Of a DNA stretch of 64,000 bases, positions 1 through 10,139 are shown one piece after another. How positions within the stretch are numbered: position 1 is the first letter of the stretch; every line of letters begins with the position of its first letter. This DNA comes from Trichomonas vaginalis G3 (taxonomy: Eukaryota > Parabasalia > Trichomonadida > Trichomonadidae), in NCBI RefSeq assembly GCF_026262505.1, contig NC_067206.1, forward strand, positions 4,182,879 to 4,246,878, read 5' to 3'. The position numbers were made by a program, and so were the translations under genes. The notes beneath the pieces are model-generated. The model had not been told where the DNA came from. It saw only the letters and a program-made list of their open reading frames with translations, and ran no database searches.

Positions 1-1591
1 CTGTAGTAGTTGTATGAAATACTTCTTTCGGTCCTGTTTGTAAGTTAAACATACGAGGAAATAGTTTAAGCTTCTTATTTATAACACTGTAAGAGTCTTT
101 TATAATAATTGCCCTTCCTTTATATAAGCCAGTTATTTGCATTGTTCGTGAACCTTTAATGATGGGAGTTTCTTTCACTTCTGTCATGTGTCTTAAGATG
201 AAGTTTATGTCATAACTGAGGTTATGGAAATATATTAAACTCTTGTCAGAAGTCGTTCCAAAAATTCTGTTGCACATTCTGACCCCAAATCTTTCACTCA
301 CTGAACCATCTTCACTGTCATAACATATGTTAAAAGCTTTATGAAAAGCCATCGGTACTGCACTCAAAGTCAGCAAAGAAAACGTGCTCAGGAATGAACT
401 TGCACTTATTTTTATTACTTCTTTTGACTCGGCTTTCTTCTTCAGTTGTACACAATACTTTGGAGCATATGACAAGTCTTTAAATGGTGCAAGGTTCTGT
501 TTATATAAGTCAGTAGTATATGTGAAAAGTTCTCCATAAGAAATAGGTTCGAAATATTTGCACTCCCACAATGTTTTCATAACATCCCATAACGGTGTTG
601 TTCTATCATAACGAACTACATATTTATCTTCTCTCTTTGTATAAATCTTCATCTGTTTCTCAATGTTCATTCCACCACACTCCTTCAAGATTTCTATATA
701 GTTGCGAATGAAATATGTTGTCATTGGTAATCTTTCATTTAACAGTAGTGGTCTTCAACAAGAAGTAAGTCAATAGTTCGAACAGTTTCACATTCTTTTG
801 GTATGTATCTCTTTATTTCATTATGTCTTGAGTCATTGAAATAACCAATGGTAACATTAAATGCTATACCTGTTGCATCAGAAATTTCTTGTACTTTACT
901 TTGAGGAAAGTCTCTAACACGAATGACTTCTCTCATGTGGTCAATAGTCTCACCATCTACTCCAGCCTGAATGCAAGCATAAACGAAACAATTGTCTTCT
1001 GTCATAAGTGCTGCAGTTCTTTTGTTCAATTCATTGAAATTTGGTAGCGCTCAAGATTTATAGGTAATGTGCAAAATACTTCCAGAACTGACCGCTTCCT
1101 TCTTATAAAACTTCTTTTCACCATTATCTTTCCAAAAGCTTTCTATATGTGCTGGGTTCCTGTTGCTTAAGAGCTTCCAAAATGGCTTTCTGGTCATTTG
1201 TCAGTGTGCTTTCATCTCTATATGGTCTCTTTTGGTTTGCCTTTCTTACATCTGACATCGTTAAGCCTTCATATTCTGTTAAATCATACATCTTTATTTC
1301 GGTAAGATTCTTTATGTTTGTCAAGAAGAAGTCATAGTGCATTTCAACAATACCTGCAGCATTTGCTTCTATCTCTGATATAAAGTTCTCCTTCAAGAGC
1401 TGATGTAGTAATGTTTCAATATTATTGAGGTTTAACGTAGAACATTCATACTTTCCACCAAGTTTATAACATACCATCCATCTCTGTTGTGAGTTTATTT
1501 TAATTTTCTCTAAGAGTCTCATGAAAACCTCAATTTTCCATACAGAGGGAACGGGAATAGCATCCAATATTCCCTGAGAATGGTTGCGCAT
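1..1591 (-). pseudogene. Protein-primed family B DNA polymerase, N-terminal part (Polinton)
   Basis: This is the front of a Polinton replicative polymerase of the protein-primed family B (phi29-like) type. Seen on the minus strand: a conserved N-terminal region, a motif resembling exonuclease motif I (ADFE) near 370-400, and a motif resembling exonuclease motif II (HNLSYDINF) near 200-230. The N-terminal region around 890-1029 (CFVYACIQAG) aligns by eye with CILTCLRNSG in the polymerase of Polinton A. The palm domain lies outside the window. The gene is broken in several places. Family assignment is good; the lineage is clearly different from that of Polinton A. Confidence 0.75.
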
Positions 1592-1640
1592 TCTCAGTTC
1601 CCTCTATATTTCGAACGAAGCTCTCATCAGTCTTTTTTTT
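1..1640. mobile_element. Polinton/Maverick fragment at left window edge
   Basis: The only recognisable content is the 5' part of a Polinton-type DNA polymerase gene on the minus strand. The element continues leftwards out of the window. No terminal repeat of the GGTAGTGGGG type seen in the other copies is present at its right side; it simply stops near the palindrome at 1692. It looks like an old, broken fragment with about three breaks in the visible part. Confidence 0.75.
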
Positions 1641-1691
1641 AATACTAAACGTTTTTTCCCCTGTCACTTTTAGCTAAAATTTGGGTTTGCC

Positions 1692-1916
1692 AAATAATAT
1701 ACGGTAGTGTTTACTAATAGATGAATAGTATATAAATTCTATTAAAATGGATTTGATCCAAAAATATATAAAATTTGATCATAAATAAAATCGTTTTAAA
1801 TTACTTCTTCATTTAAATTATAACAATTATTTTTGATTTTATATTTTTTTGGATCAAATCCATTTAATAGAATTTATATACTATTATCTATTAGTAAACA
1901 CTACCGTATATTATTT
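1692..1916. repeat. 225-bp near-perfect palindrome (foldback/MITE-like)
   Basis: Two arms of about 90 bp, starting AATAATATACGGTAG at 1693 and ending with its reverse complement at 1915, flank an AT-rich centre. The arms differ by only a few bases or short indels. No coding capacity. It could be a foldback or MITE-type element; no clear target duplication was seen. It marks the boundary between the Polinton fragment and the host region. Confidence 0.75.
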
Positions 1917-2208
1917 TTTAAGCTATCTTATTTTTGAACTTTTATTCAAATCTTTGGTCGCAAGAAGAATTGCATGATAAATAAAAACATTTAATCAAAG
2001 TCAATTTTATTTTTCATATTCAAATGGACTGAGTGTTAACATTTAACATTTTTTGCTAATTGTCGTCAAAAATTAGGCGTAAAGCAAAAATTGATATTTC
2101 ATATGGTTTTATGATAGATAAGCATTATATTCCCACTCATTATATCGTAAATTTGAGGTTATCCTTCGCTTTTAAGATCATTGAATTTGATTTTTATATA
2201 AAATAGTT
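1917..2208. other. AT-rich intergenic stretch
   Basis: Low-complexity AT-rich sequence without a supportable gene, RNA or repeat. Confidence 0.6.
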
Positions 2209-2430
2209 ATATATTAGAAAATAATATGAGTTTATGTGATATTATTTTTCAGAAGATTTCATTCTATATGCCTATGAAAAGTTCTCTCAAAACTAACTTT
2301 TTCCTAATTATAATTAAATCTAGAATATTGTATTATGCTTAGTATTATTTCATTTTTCTCGTTCAATTTAGAATTTACAAATGTCAAAAAATTGAGAGCT
2401 GTCACTTTTGATGAATTTCTGTTTATTACA
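2209..2430. repeat. 222-bp direct repeat, copy 1 (kinesin upstream region)
   Basis: This stretch is nearly identical (two or three differences by eye) to 4469-4690, which lies immediately upstream of the kinesin gene, at an exact offset of 2260 bp. The two copies bracket the remnant ORF and the transposon between them. It includes the TCACTTTT initiator-like motif. A local duplication of the kinesin 5' region is the simplest reading. Confidence 0.85.
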
Positions 2431-2595
2431 CTGGAGTTAATTCCTCTTGTGGAGGACCACTTTTAATTTTTGGTGTACCACCGATTTCTTTGAATGCTTT
2501 TTTGAGAGTATTTCTTGAAATTTGTTTGAAAATTGTAACATTTTGATAAGAATATGGAACTTTTTTCAAAACTGTTGCGTAAGTTAACTCACCAT
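2431..2595 (-). pseudogene. Unrecognised coding-like remnant interrupted by a transposon
   Basis: On the minus strand about 55 codons stay open with normal-looking amino-acid content (for example KAFKEIGGTPK). A second coding-like piece lies on the other side of the transposon, near 4122-4175 on the same strand. The transposon at 2596-4112 seems to have landed inside this older ORF. The family is not recognised. Confidence 0.4.
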
Positions 2596-4112
2596 AAGGA
2601 TGTCAATTTGGAAGAAAAGTGAGAAAATTCCTAAAATGCTAAAAATGAATTTTCCAAACGTATATTTTTTATCTCATTTTTTTGATTTTGAAAAAAATTT
2701 GGAAGAAGAAAATCTTCTGTTTTGAATTTTATCACGATGTTTTAAAGTATATTGGACACATGTATTGGTATTACTATTTTTGTATATTTTGAGAGAAAAA
2801 TCCCTAAAAATGAGAAAATCTAAGACGTCCCGTCCGGAATCCTACCTGATAACTCGACTCACTCGGGAATATATAAACTATTGAAAATTTGAATTAAACT
2901 TCTAATTTGGAAAAAAGAAATTTGGAAAGAAGAAAATTCAAAAATCGAGATTTAGACTCAGCATCAAAATGGAGAACAAAATGTTTCTTCATATGAAGGA
3001 AAAAAATTTTCTTGTGAAGAATAGAGTTTTTAAAATTTTATTGTATGTAATGAAATAAACAAATATTAAAATTATTTTTTGATAACAAGAAAATTCCCAA
3101 TAGAAAATATTTGAGAGAAAGAAAAAAAAGAAAATTGAAATATTACTCCTCCTTTATATTTCATGAGATTTTAAATTTATTCTCATAAAATTGACAATTT
3201 TATACGTTTAGATGAAAATAAGTGATTTTGGTTGAAATAGAAATTATTATTTGCTTACAGCTATCAAATAGATTTTTGCTATTTTGATTAAAATTTGTTA
3301 ATCAAATTAATAAATTTTTTCTAAATATCTTAAATATCTGATCACTCACATATACAATGAATTGAACGATAAAAATAATACAAACTCAACTAAGTTTCCT
3401 GTCTTTCAACTAAAAAAAATTATGCAAATTAAATTAAATTGTTTATTCAAATATAAAACAAAGATGAAGTAATTACAAGTTATCATAAACTTTATGAATA
3501 ACTCTGTAATTGGTTCAGATTTTCGTAAAAATATTTTATTAATATCGATAAGAATACGTTTACCTACTATCACAACATATCGATAAACAAGAGTAGAGTG
3601 ATTTTTATCATCGAAACTTTTTAAAAGCTGTAAGCTGGAAGGAAAAATCTTGTTTTTTCTGAGTTAGTTGTAGAACTATTGATGCACGAGTTATCATTGT
3701 GATGTAGAAGGATGTCAATGTACTGACTGAAGGATATGAAGTGAATTGAATTTCATTGAATTTCAATTTGATCAAAATTTGTTGAAATGATATGAATGTG
3801 TCAACATCTGTATCACTCTCTTTCACTCCTTCCCTATTCTTTCGAGAACGAAGCTAGCTCAGCTTTCGCTGAGCGAATTGACACTTTTGATGTCCTAAAC
3901 GTACATGCTCTCAAATTTATCGAAAAAAAATTATACCACCTAGACTAGTATATTCTTATTTTAAATATGATATTTCCTTAGAAATCCACACTAGAATATA
4001 TTTAAATCAACTTTTAAAAAAGTTCGAATCCTGCGCGTCTCACTTTTTAAATTTTCGAAAAGGAAAATTATATTCTCCTAAAATGAAAACAATTTTCCGA
4101 ATTGACATCCTT
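2596..4112. mobile_element. 1.5-kb non-autonomous DNA transposon, MULE- or hAT-like
   Basis: Terminal inverted repeats of about 18 bp (AAGGATGTCAATTYGGAA) are seen at both ends. They are flanked by ACTCACCAT on the left (2587-2595) and ACTCACCAC on the right (4113-4121), a target duplication of 8 bp or of 9 bp with one change. Eight or nine bases fits hAT or Mutator families. No ORF longer than about 70 codons lies inside, so it does not encode its own transposase. Confidence 0.65.
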
Positions 4113-4121
4113 ACTCACCAC

Positions 4122-4468
4122 TTTCAAGTTTTTCATACATATATCTTACCCATTCATTTGGAATACGAGGTAAATTTTTTACTTTACAAAACTGTTTATT
4201 TTTCAGAATTTTTAAATTTGAAAAAATCCATTCTATATCTGATAAATAATATATTATTTTTCAATCAAAATATTTTGATTATCATCTCAAAAGTGTTCTC
4301 AAAACCTAGTTTTTCTTATTTTGGATAATCTTAATATTTATATTATTATAAACTAATTGAACACCATATGTTTTTGTATACTTTTACAAAAAAATTGATA
4401 GATTTGTGATACTTTCCCCGACGATAGAATTGAATAGCTTACATTTTGACAGAACTTAATATGGAACA
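4122..4468. other. AT-rich region with end of the interrupted remnant
   Basis: The first 50 bases continue the minus-strand coding-like remnant on the far side of the transposon. The rest is AT-rich with only short chance ORFs and no recognisable feature. Confidence 0.4.
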
Positions 4469-4690
4469 ATATATTAGAAAATAATATGAGTTTATATGAT
4501 ATTATTTTTCAGAAGATTTCATTCTATATGCCTATGAAAAGTTCTCTCAAAACTAACTTTTTCCTAATTATAATTAAATCTAGAATATTGTATTATGCTT
4601 AGTATTATTTCATTTTTCTCATTCAATTTAGAATTTACAAATGTCAAAAAATTGAGAGCTGTCACTTTTGATGAATTTCTGTTTATTACA
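4469..4690. repeat. 222-bp direct repeat, copy 2 (kinesin upstream region)
   Basis: This is the partner of 2209-2430 and ends 33 bp before the kinesin start codon. Because it runs straight into an intact gene it is probably the original copy. It contains TCACTTTT near 4660, a match to the trichomonad initiator, but that lies further upstream than usual. Confidence 0.8.
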
Positions 4691-4723
4691 ATACGTTTAA
4701 TAAATACAATCCAGTTTTCAAAC

Positions 4724-6307
4724 ATGAAAGTCAAAAAGTTTATAAGACATCCAAATGATCGACTAGAAAATATGAACCCAAATCATGCAGTTTCTACAGT
4801 CAAAAAATCACCAAAAAAAGAAAATTCAAAAGATCAAACTCCAAATAATGAAATGAATTTAACACAATATGAAGATGACAAGATTAAAGTTTACCTTCGT
4901 GTAAGGCCATTGATAAACGATGAAAGTCCAATGGATTTAACCCTTGATGATAACACAATCACAATTCGACCACCAAACCACAAAAATTCTTCATACTTTT
5001 GTGTTGATAAATCATTCAAATTCAGAGGAATTCTCAATTCGCATGCTAATCAAGAACAAGTATTCGACATGGTCGCAAAGGATTTACTTGACAATTTTAT
5101 TAATGGATCCGACGTTCACATATTTTGCTACGGAAGTACAAATGCAGGAAAAACGTACACAATTAATGGCAATGAAGATGATCCTGGATTACTATTCAGA
5201 GTTCTAAATCAAATTGTTCCTCCAATTATTGAGAATGAAAGAGAAAACGCTAAGTTATATGCCTCATTTAATGAAATTTATAACGAAAGAATATATGATC
5301 TTCTCTCAGATAAAAAAGAATCTTTATCAATTGGTTTCAATGTGATGGGAGATACTGAAATAAAGGGATGTATTGAAATCCCAATTATTACAGTTGAAGA
5401 CATTCAATTAGTTGTTCAAAAAGGTATTGAGGCTCGACATAAAGGTTCAACAGATTTTAATTTAGATTCGTCAAGATCTCATTCTATTTTCCGACTCAAA
5501 CTTGCTACACTACTAGGGTATTCATGGCTTTCAATTGTTGATCTTGCAGGCTCCGAAAGACTTTCAGTAATGAATTCAGCTGTGGGATCATTCAAAGAGG
5601 CTTGTAACATTAACAAAGGCATGCTGGTTCTTGGTAAATGCATTAGATGCTTGAAAGAGCAAGGAAAGACTACTACAAAAATCCCAATTCCATATCGAGA
5701 ATCAAAACTAACCCACATTTTCAAGAACCTATTTGAGCCCATGAAAAGGCAAGCTAAAGCTGCAATAATTATTAATATATCTCCAAATGTAACTCAAATT
5801 GAAGATACAATTTTTTCGTTGCAATTTGCAGCCGAAGCTTCAGAATGTTCAATTCGTCAAGTTTCTCGACCACAAGATATTTCGGGAACAGATGATCCTA
5901 ATGCACAATTTCTTCGAGAATCTTCTACCGTATTATTTTTTGATAATTCTCCGGATATTCTTGAACGAAGATTAAGATTAGAGATAGGAAAGACCGTGGA
6001 GGAGGCATTATTACAGCAAAAAATGCAATACGAATATTTGTTGCAGCAAATGACCCAATTGAGCACATATAATCCGTCAAAAGAGAATTTAATTCGAGAA
6101 AAACCCGAAATAATTAAATCATACTTGAGTAAACTCCAAGCATTCCTTGATCAAAACAAGGAGCTAGAATTCCAAATTCAAAAAATGTCACTTGATGGGC
6201 AGAAACTTCAACAATCGAAAGATAAGATTCAAACAGAGTATAAGGACATTGAAGGTGAAATTGAGAAATTAAAGTCCCAATTGGAAACGATGTCAGATTT
6301 TTTGTAA
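4724..6307 (+). CDS. Kinesin motor protein, N-terminal motor
   Basis: Microtubule motor that hydrolyses ATP, acting in the cytoplasm, spindle or flagellar/cytoskeletal transport. The motor domain spans about residues 50-375 of 527. The P-loop is GSTNAGKT at residue 137, switch I SSRSH at 249, and switch II DLAGSER at 273; also seen is ESKLTHIF, typical of kinesin. The last 100 or so residues are predicted coiled coil. An upstream in-frame ATG at 4595 exists, but it lies inside the duplicated 222-bp repeat. The ATG at 4724, preceded by TTTTCAAAC, gives a more normal N-terminus and is preferred. The P-loop reads NAGK where most kinesins have GSGK or GAGK. Stop codon context is TAAA. The subfamily is not assigned. 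Host gene, apparently intact. Confidence 0.93.
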   Translation: MKVKKFIRHPNDRLENMNPNHAVSTVKKSPKKENSKDQTPNNEMNLTQYEDDKIKVYLRVRPLINDESPMDLTLDDNTITIRPPNHKNSSYFCVDKSFKFRGILNSHANQEQVFDMVAKDLLDNFINGSDVHIFCYGSTNAGKTYTINGNEDDPGLLFRVLNQIVPPIIENERENAKLYASFNEIYNERIYDLLSDKKESLSIGFNVMGDTEIKGCIEIPIITVEDIQLVVQKGIEARHKGSTDFNLDSSRSHSIFRLKLATLLGYSWLSIVDLAGSERLSVMNSAVGSFKEACNINKGMLVLGKCIRCLKEQGKTTTKIPIPYRESKLTHIFKNLFEPMKRQAKAAIIINISPNVTQIEDTIFSLQFAAEASECSIRQVSRPQDISGTDDPNAQFLRESSTVLFFDNSPDILERRLRLEIGKTVEEALLQQKMQYEYLLQQMTQLSTYNPSKENLIREKPEIIKSYLSKLQAFLDQNKELEFQIQKMSLDGQKLQQSKDKIQTEYKDIEGEIEKLKSQLETMSDFL

Positions 6308-6361
6308 ATTTTATGTTTTTTTGTAAACTTTTCAATTTTGAATTTTTTTAACACTCAACAT

Positions 6362-7885
6362 ATGCTAGATTCTCCTCTCTCTGGGAGCCTTAAAGACTAC
6401 GACAGAACACTAACGACATCTGTCCCAGAGTTGAGTAGTATTTTGGCAATTCAAAATTTTGAACAATTCTTTTTAATTGGAATTTCCCCAAATAAAACAC
6501 AATCAGATTCACCGCAGGTATTGATTGCATACCCACCATATCAAATCCCAGAATTAAACCATAAACAAATAATAGAGCATGCATTACCATACGGTACAAA
6601 CAGAAGAAAAGTTAAATCTGGTAATTACGTGATTCAAGAAGAATTTACATTTGCTCTAAGATATGGAGAGTCTGAAATATATGGTACTACTGCAGTGTTT
6701 TATTCCAATTCTTCAGATTTACCTTTCTTTATGTCTAAATCAACAAAAAACACGTTATTTGCTTTTGTAATTTTATCGAGAATACCAACTCTTTCTACTC
6801 ACTTTTCATTCTTAACTTACTTAGTTTTGTTGATTACCGGAGGAATTCCAAAATTTAAGGTTCTCAGCGAAGTACAAGACCTTCCTATAACACAAGGCCC
6901 TCCAATACCAGATATGGAAGTAAAGGATTCCATAGCCTATTATAGCACTTTGCAAATTCCAGAAAATTTTTCAAGATTCATTCACATTTATCACAAGTGC
7001 ATACCAGGAATGAATCCTATGGATATCACAGATAAATTAAAACTACATTTTCAAACAAACGATGACACTTACGCGATTTTATATACAGCGTTAGATACAG
7101 TTTGTTCCATATTGGAACCGAAAATGATTTTAGATGTTTTGTCTGCCTTATATTTAGATTATCAAATACTCGTAATCGGATCCTGCCTCGAAGAAGTTTC
7201 ATTAACAGTTTTAGCGTTCGTACACCTCATCGATCCTATGAAGTACTCCGGAATAGTAATGCCAGTGCTACCGCAAACAGATGATTACCTCGATATCTTG
7301 CAAGCTCCTACTCCTTATATAATTGGAACGATACCGAGCGACAAACTCTTAAAATTAGACTTTTTAGATACTACAGTATTCGTAAATCTCGATACAAAGA
7401 CAGTTGAAACAGGAGAAGACATGCCTCACTATCCAAATGCAGAAAATATCGCGAAAGAATTAAAGAAAGAATTTTCTGAAAAAAACAAACCGCAATATCT
7501 ATACGCATTCCAATCAGAATATCTTACCCACTTAAAACATAAATATCTATTTACATCTCAAAATGTGAACAGAATCGTTAGAATTTTACGAGCACCATTG
7601 GAAAATGTTACAACAGACTTTATATACTCTTTCTTTGTTACAGATCTTGACAGAGAAGATTCTTCCACAATTTTTAATAGAGAATTATTTTTAATGATGA
7701 TGCCTCAAGAGCCTTTCTTCAAAGGAATACTCAGTTCTCAGACTTTTGAACAGTGGACATCGCAGAAACTCGACGAATTCATGATACTTAAAGGAGAAGA
7801 TATTAAGAAGAGAAAGAAGAGAGAGAGACGTAGTACTTTGAGCGTAAGACAGAGGAAACTTTCGGTCAAAGTTCTTGGAATTTAA
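6362..7885 (+). CDS. DENN-domain protein, probable Rab guanine-nucleotide exchange factor
   Basis: DENN proteins activate Rab GTPases in membrane traffic. Seen: an upstream-DENN-like start (FFLIGI, then VLIAYPP, residues 35-70), and a core DENN around residues 230-325 with LDVLSALYLDYQILVIGS, then MPVLPQTDDYLDILQAPTPY, which matches the family signature of a central beta sheet ending in an APTP turn. The C-terminus is basic (KKRKKRERR). The reading frame is open further upstream through a TTG, but the first ATG is 6362, 54 bp after the kinesin stop. 507 residues; same strand as the kinesin. The target Rab cannot be read from sequence. Appears intact. Confidence 0.88.
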   Translation: MLDSPLSGSLKDYDRTLTTSVPELSSILAIQNFEQFFLIGISPNKTQSDSPQVLIAYPPYQIPELNHKQIIEHALPYGTNRRKVKSGNYVIQEEFTFALRYGESEIYGTTAVFYSNSSDLPFFMSKSTKNTLFAFVILSRIPTLSTHFSFLTYLVLLITGGIPKFKVLSEVQDLPITQGPPIPDMEVKDSIAYYSTLQIPENFSRFIHIYHKCIPGMNPMDITDKLKLHFQTNDDTYAILYTALDTVCSILEPKMILDVLSALYLDYQILVIGSCLEEVSLTVLAFVHLIDPMKYSGIVMPVLPQTDDYLDILQAPTPYIIGTIPSDKLLKLDFLDTTVFVNLDTKTVETGEDMPHYPNAENIAKELKKEFSEKNKPQYLYAFQSEYLTHLKHKYLFTSQNVNRIVRILRAPLENVTTDFIYSFFVTDLDREDSSTIFNRELFLMMMPQEPFFKGILSSQTFEQWTSQKLDEFMILKGEDIKKRKKRERRSTLSVRQRKLSVKVLGI

Positions 7886-8259
7886 TTATATTTATTTTCT
7901 TGTTGTTTATAATGTTCGTTATAATCATTTAAATAAAAATCATGTATAATTGTTTGTAATGGCTAATGGTATAAGATTGATAAAAATTTTGAGCTTTTTT
8001 AAATACATCTCGAAATCAAATGGAAGTCATTCATTTGAATTCTTAATTGATAATTGATATAAAAGGAGAAAATGAACAAAAAATACTTTTTAACTTTATA
8101 AATACAATTGTATTGAATTAATACGGTCCTTACAACAAAAAACATCACTGATATTTAAAAAGAATGCATACAGGATTTGGAATTTCTTATTGGCATCATT
8201 AATCAATGAATTTACAACTAACTCCAACTGCAATATACATATATATATATATTTGGTGA
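7886..8259. other. Intergenic region between convergent genes, with TA microsatellite
   Basis: AT-rich 3' flanks of the DENN and glycosyltransferase genes. A short (AT)n run lies at about 8232-8252. No gene recognised. Confidence 0.6.
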
Positions 8260-9489
8260 TTATATAAAAAGACCTCCATTTGGAATGTCGGGCCATTGGT
8301 TGTGTTCTTCAACATAGAAAGCTACCTTAAAAGCCAAAAGAGCTCGAGTCACATTGAATATATTATCAACTATTTCGAACTGAGGTACATTTGGTTCACA
8401 ATACAAAATAAGTCTATAAAAGTTACAACCAATTGTTGCAGGTGTAGTATGATCAAAGACATTAGCATAAACTACTATGCAAATTGTTGTTGGGTGTAGG
8501 AAGACGCTATTAAAGAAGTTACTTCCAACTGGCCCGAATAAAATCTTTGCAAATCCATATATTTTTATTGTATCTTCTATTTTTCCTTCAGCTTGATAGT
8601 GTGTTTCCCATTTAACTTTAGGATATTCTGCTTTTACAGCCCTGACAATTTCTTTGAAATTAGCAATATTTCTAAAATAATGTGCGCGATTCGTAATAAC
8701 ATACTTATATGGAACTGCATTTAACAAACCAAACTTTTCTCTCACAAGTTTTGTAAGTTTTCTGAAACACGGACCGACATGTGCCATGTAAACTCTAGGA
8801 AGAAAGTTGATGTAAAGTTCGCGAGCATATACCCATTCATCTTGTTTAAGATTAATAAATTGTTCTTTCAGACCAAGGCGAGGTATAAAATCGTCAATAT
8901 ATTTTTGTTCTGCATGAGTTATAATTTTTGATTTTTTTATTACATCGTTAGGTATTTCCATTAATGGAGAAAGAGCGTCTTCAATAAAATGTCCAAAAAT
9001 ATTACATCTAAAATGACCAGTGGCTACAACAGTGTCATACTCAGCTATGATATTCCCTGGCTTTGCTTCATATATAAAAGTAATTGCTGGATCTATATTT
9101 GGATTTTCAATAACAGTCCAGTTGTATATTACCGCGGTACTTCCTGAAACAAAGCAATTTTTAAGATGGTAGATTCTATTGCTATTCATATTGCATGTAT
9201 CTTGGTAAACTGCTCCGAATTTTGCATATGGAAAATCATCTTTTAAAATAAATGTATGATTAGTAATGTATGGGGAATTATTCCATCTTATTGTTGTTAC
9301 ATCAATAATAGATGAATCCGGAATTCCTTTAAATGTAGTTTGCGGAATATTTAAAAAAGGAAAAACTATAGAATCTGAATAACGAATTGAGTTAGGTATA
9401 TTTAATTGAATGATAAAAAGTACTATAGTAATGTATAAAACGAAATTGTCAAATAAATTCCGAGAATGGGTTTTCCTGGGTCTTATCAT
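8260..9489 (-). CDS. GT61-family glycosyltransferase (DUF563), type II membrane protein
   Basis: Predicted Golgi glycosyltransferase adding a sugar to glycoprotein or surface glycan. A single hydrophobic segment at about residues 14-31 follows a short basic N-terminus (RPRKTHSRN), the type II membrane layout. GT61-like features follow: GHFRCNIFGHFIEDALSPL near residue 160, RAHYFRNIANFKEIV near 268, and GPVGSNFFNSVFLHP near 320. Several NxT/S sequons lie in the lumenal part. 409 residues, intact. The start codon follows TTTCAATG. The donor sugar cannot be told. It is convergent with the DENN gene. Confidence 0.85.
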   Translation of the reverse strand: MIRPRKTHSRNLFDNFVLYITIVLFIIQLNIPNSIRYSDSIVFPFLNIPQTTFKGIPDSSIIDVTTIRWNNSPYITNHTFILKDDFPYAKFGAVYQDTCNMNSNRIYHLKNCFVSGSTAVIYNWTVIENPNIDPAITFIYEAKPGNIIAEYDTVVATGHFRCNIFGHFIEDALSPLMEIPNDVIKKSKIITHAEQKYIDDFIPRLGLKEQFINLKQDEWVYARELYINFLPRVYMAHVGPCFRKLTKLVREKFGLLNAVPYKYVITNRAHYFRNIANFKEIVRAVKAEYPKVKWETHYQAEGKIEDTIKIYGFAKILFGPVGSNFFNSVFLHPTTICIVVYANVFDHTTPATIGCNFYRLILYCEPNVPQFEIVDNIFNVTRALLAFKVAFYVEEHNQWPDIPNGGLFI

Positions 9490-9634
9490 TGAAAGACCAA
9501 ATATAATTTATCGTTTTTTTTTTGATACTCATAAAAAAACAGGGAATTGGAGTTGGAATATGATCATATCTTATATTTTCTATGACTGAGGTATATACTC
9601 TCTAGAATCAATTGTGATAAACTAATTTTCAAGC
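9490..9634. other. Glycosyltransferase upstream region
   Basis: Short AT-rich flank between the GT61 start and the inverted-repeat arm. No feature beyond a T/A-rich leader. Confidence 0.5.
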
Positions 9635-10002
9635 GAGTAGGTGCCAAAAGTGCTTACTCTTAAACAACCGTCGGATTTCCGGGTGAAATCGTGACACACT
9701 TTCGTCTTTCGTAGGCAGTGGTGGTTGTTACAAAAGGTAACTTCGAATGTAGCGTGAAATCTGCAAAAAAAATTCTGAAATTTGAATGGATAACACAAAA
9801 ATTGAATAGTTTACGTCAATAAAAAAGAGAAAAATGAAGCCAATGTGTCTCGAACCTAGGACTTAGAGCAGCAATCCCACTGTTTATCCCATTACACTAC
9901 ATGCATCTCTCACCTCAGTGAATGAGATCAACTATATGATAACTTTTTCCCCATTATATTCTTGTGGAAAAGTGACAAATAGCAACTTTGACCCTCTCTC
10001 AT
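9635..10002 (-). repeat. 368-bp inverted-repeat arm (left), target of Polinton A
   Basis: This arm is the reverse complement of 35320-35687 with essentially no differences seen by eye. The two arms surround Polinton A at 44-50 and 337 bp from its ends. Before the Polinton arrived they would have formed a foldback-type element with a loop of roughly 390 bp. The arms end at GAGTAGGTGCC (outer) and CTCTCTCAT (inner). No ORF. Strand is given relative to the tRNA-like segment it carries. Confidence 0.9.
9834..9906 (-). other. tRNA-like segment with pol III A and B boxes (left arm)
   Basis: An A box TAGTGTAATGG and a B box GGTTCGAGACA are 43 nt apart, tRNA spacing. Acceptor and T stems do not pair, so it is not a functional tRNA; a tRNA-derived SINE-like head or decayed tRNA is more likely. 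Confidence 0.4.
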
Positions 10003-10046
10003 ATGAAAATTTTATATAAACTTTCGAATTAAATCATTAGATTTAG

Positions 10047-10051
10047 CATTA
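10047..10051. repeat. Target-site duplication CATTA, left side of Polinton A
   Basis: CATTA occurs here and at 34978-34982, right outside the terminal A/T runs. Five to six bases is the normal Polinton duplication length. Confidence 0.7.
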
Positions 10052-10138
10052 AAAAAAAAAAAAAAAAAAAAAAGGGTAGTGGGGCTTCCAGGCACTTCGT
10101 GCCCTCTAGCCCTGAAGATGTTTAGTATAAATGAAGTT
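10052..10138 (+). repeat. Left terminal inverted repeat of Polinton A
   Basis: A run of A bases, then GGTAGTGGGGCTTCC, a hairpin GGCACTTCGTGCC, CTCTAGCCC and a shared inner part with TTTAGTATAAATGAAG. The outer GGGCT and AGCCC also pair around the hairpin. Confidence 0.9.
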
Positions 10139-10139
10139 T

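Noticed and set aside
4083-4328. 81-codon plus-strand gene
   Set aside because: Spans the end of the transposon and AT-rich flank; biased Phe/Ile/Asn content of a chance frame.
4724-7885. Spliceosomal introns in host genes
   Set aside because: No trichomonad-type splice and branch signals (ACTAAC-type followed by CACAG) were seen in the host genes, and their frames are open throughout.
9834-9906. Functional tRNA gene
   Set aside because: A and B boxes are good but the acceptor and T stems do not pair and no clear anticodon loop forms.
10051-10073. Poly(A) tail of a LINE or processed gene
   Set aside because: The A run is mirrored by a T run at 34951-34977 and is part of the terminal inverted repeat.
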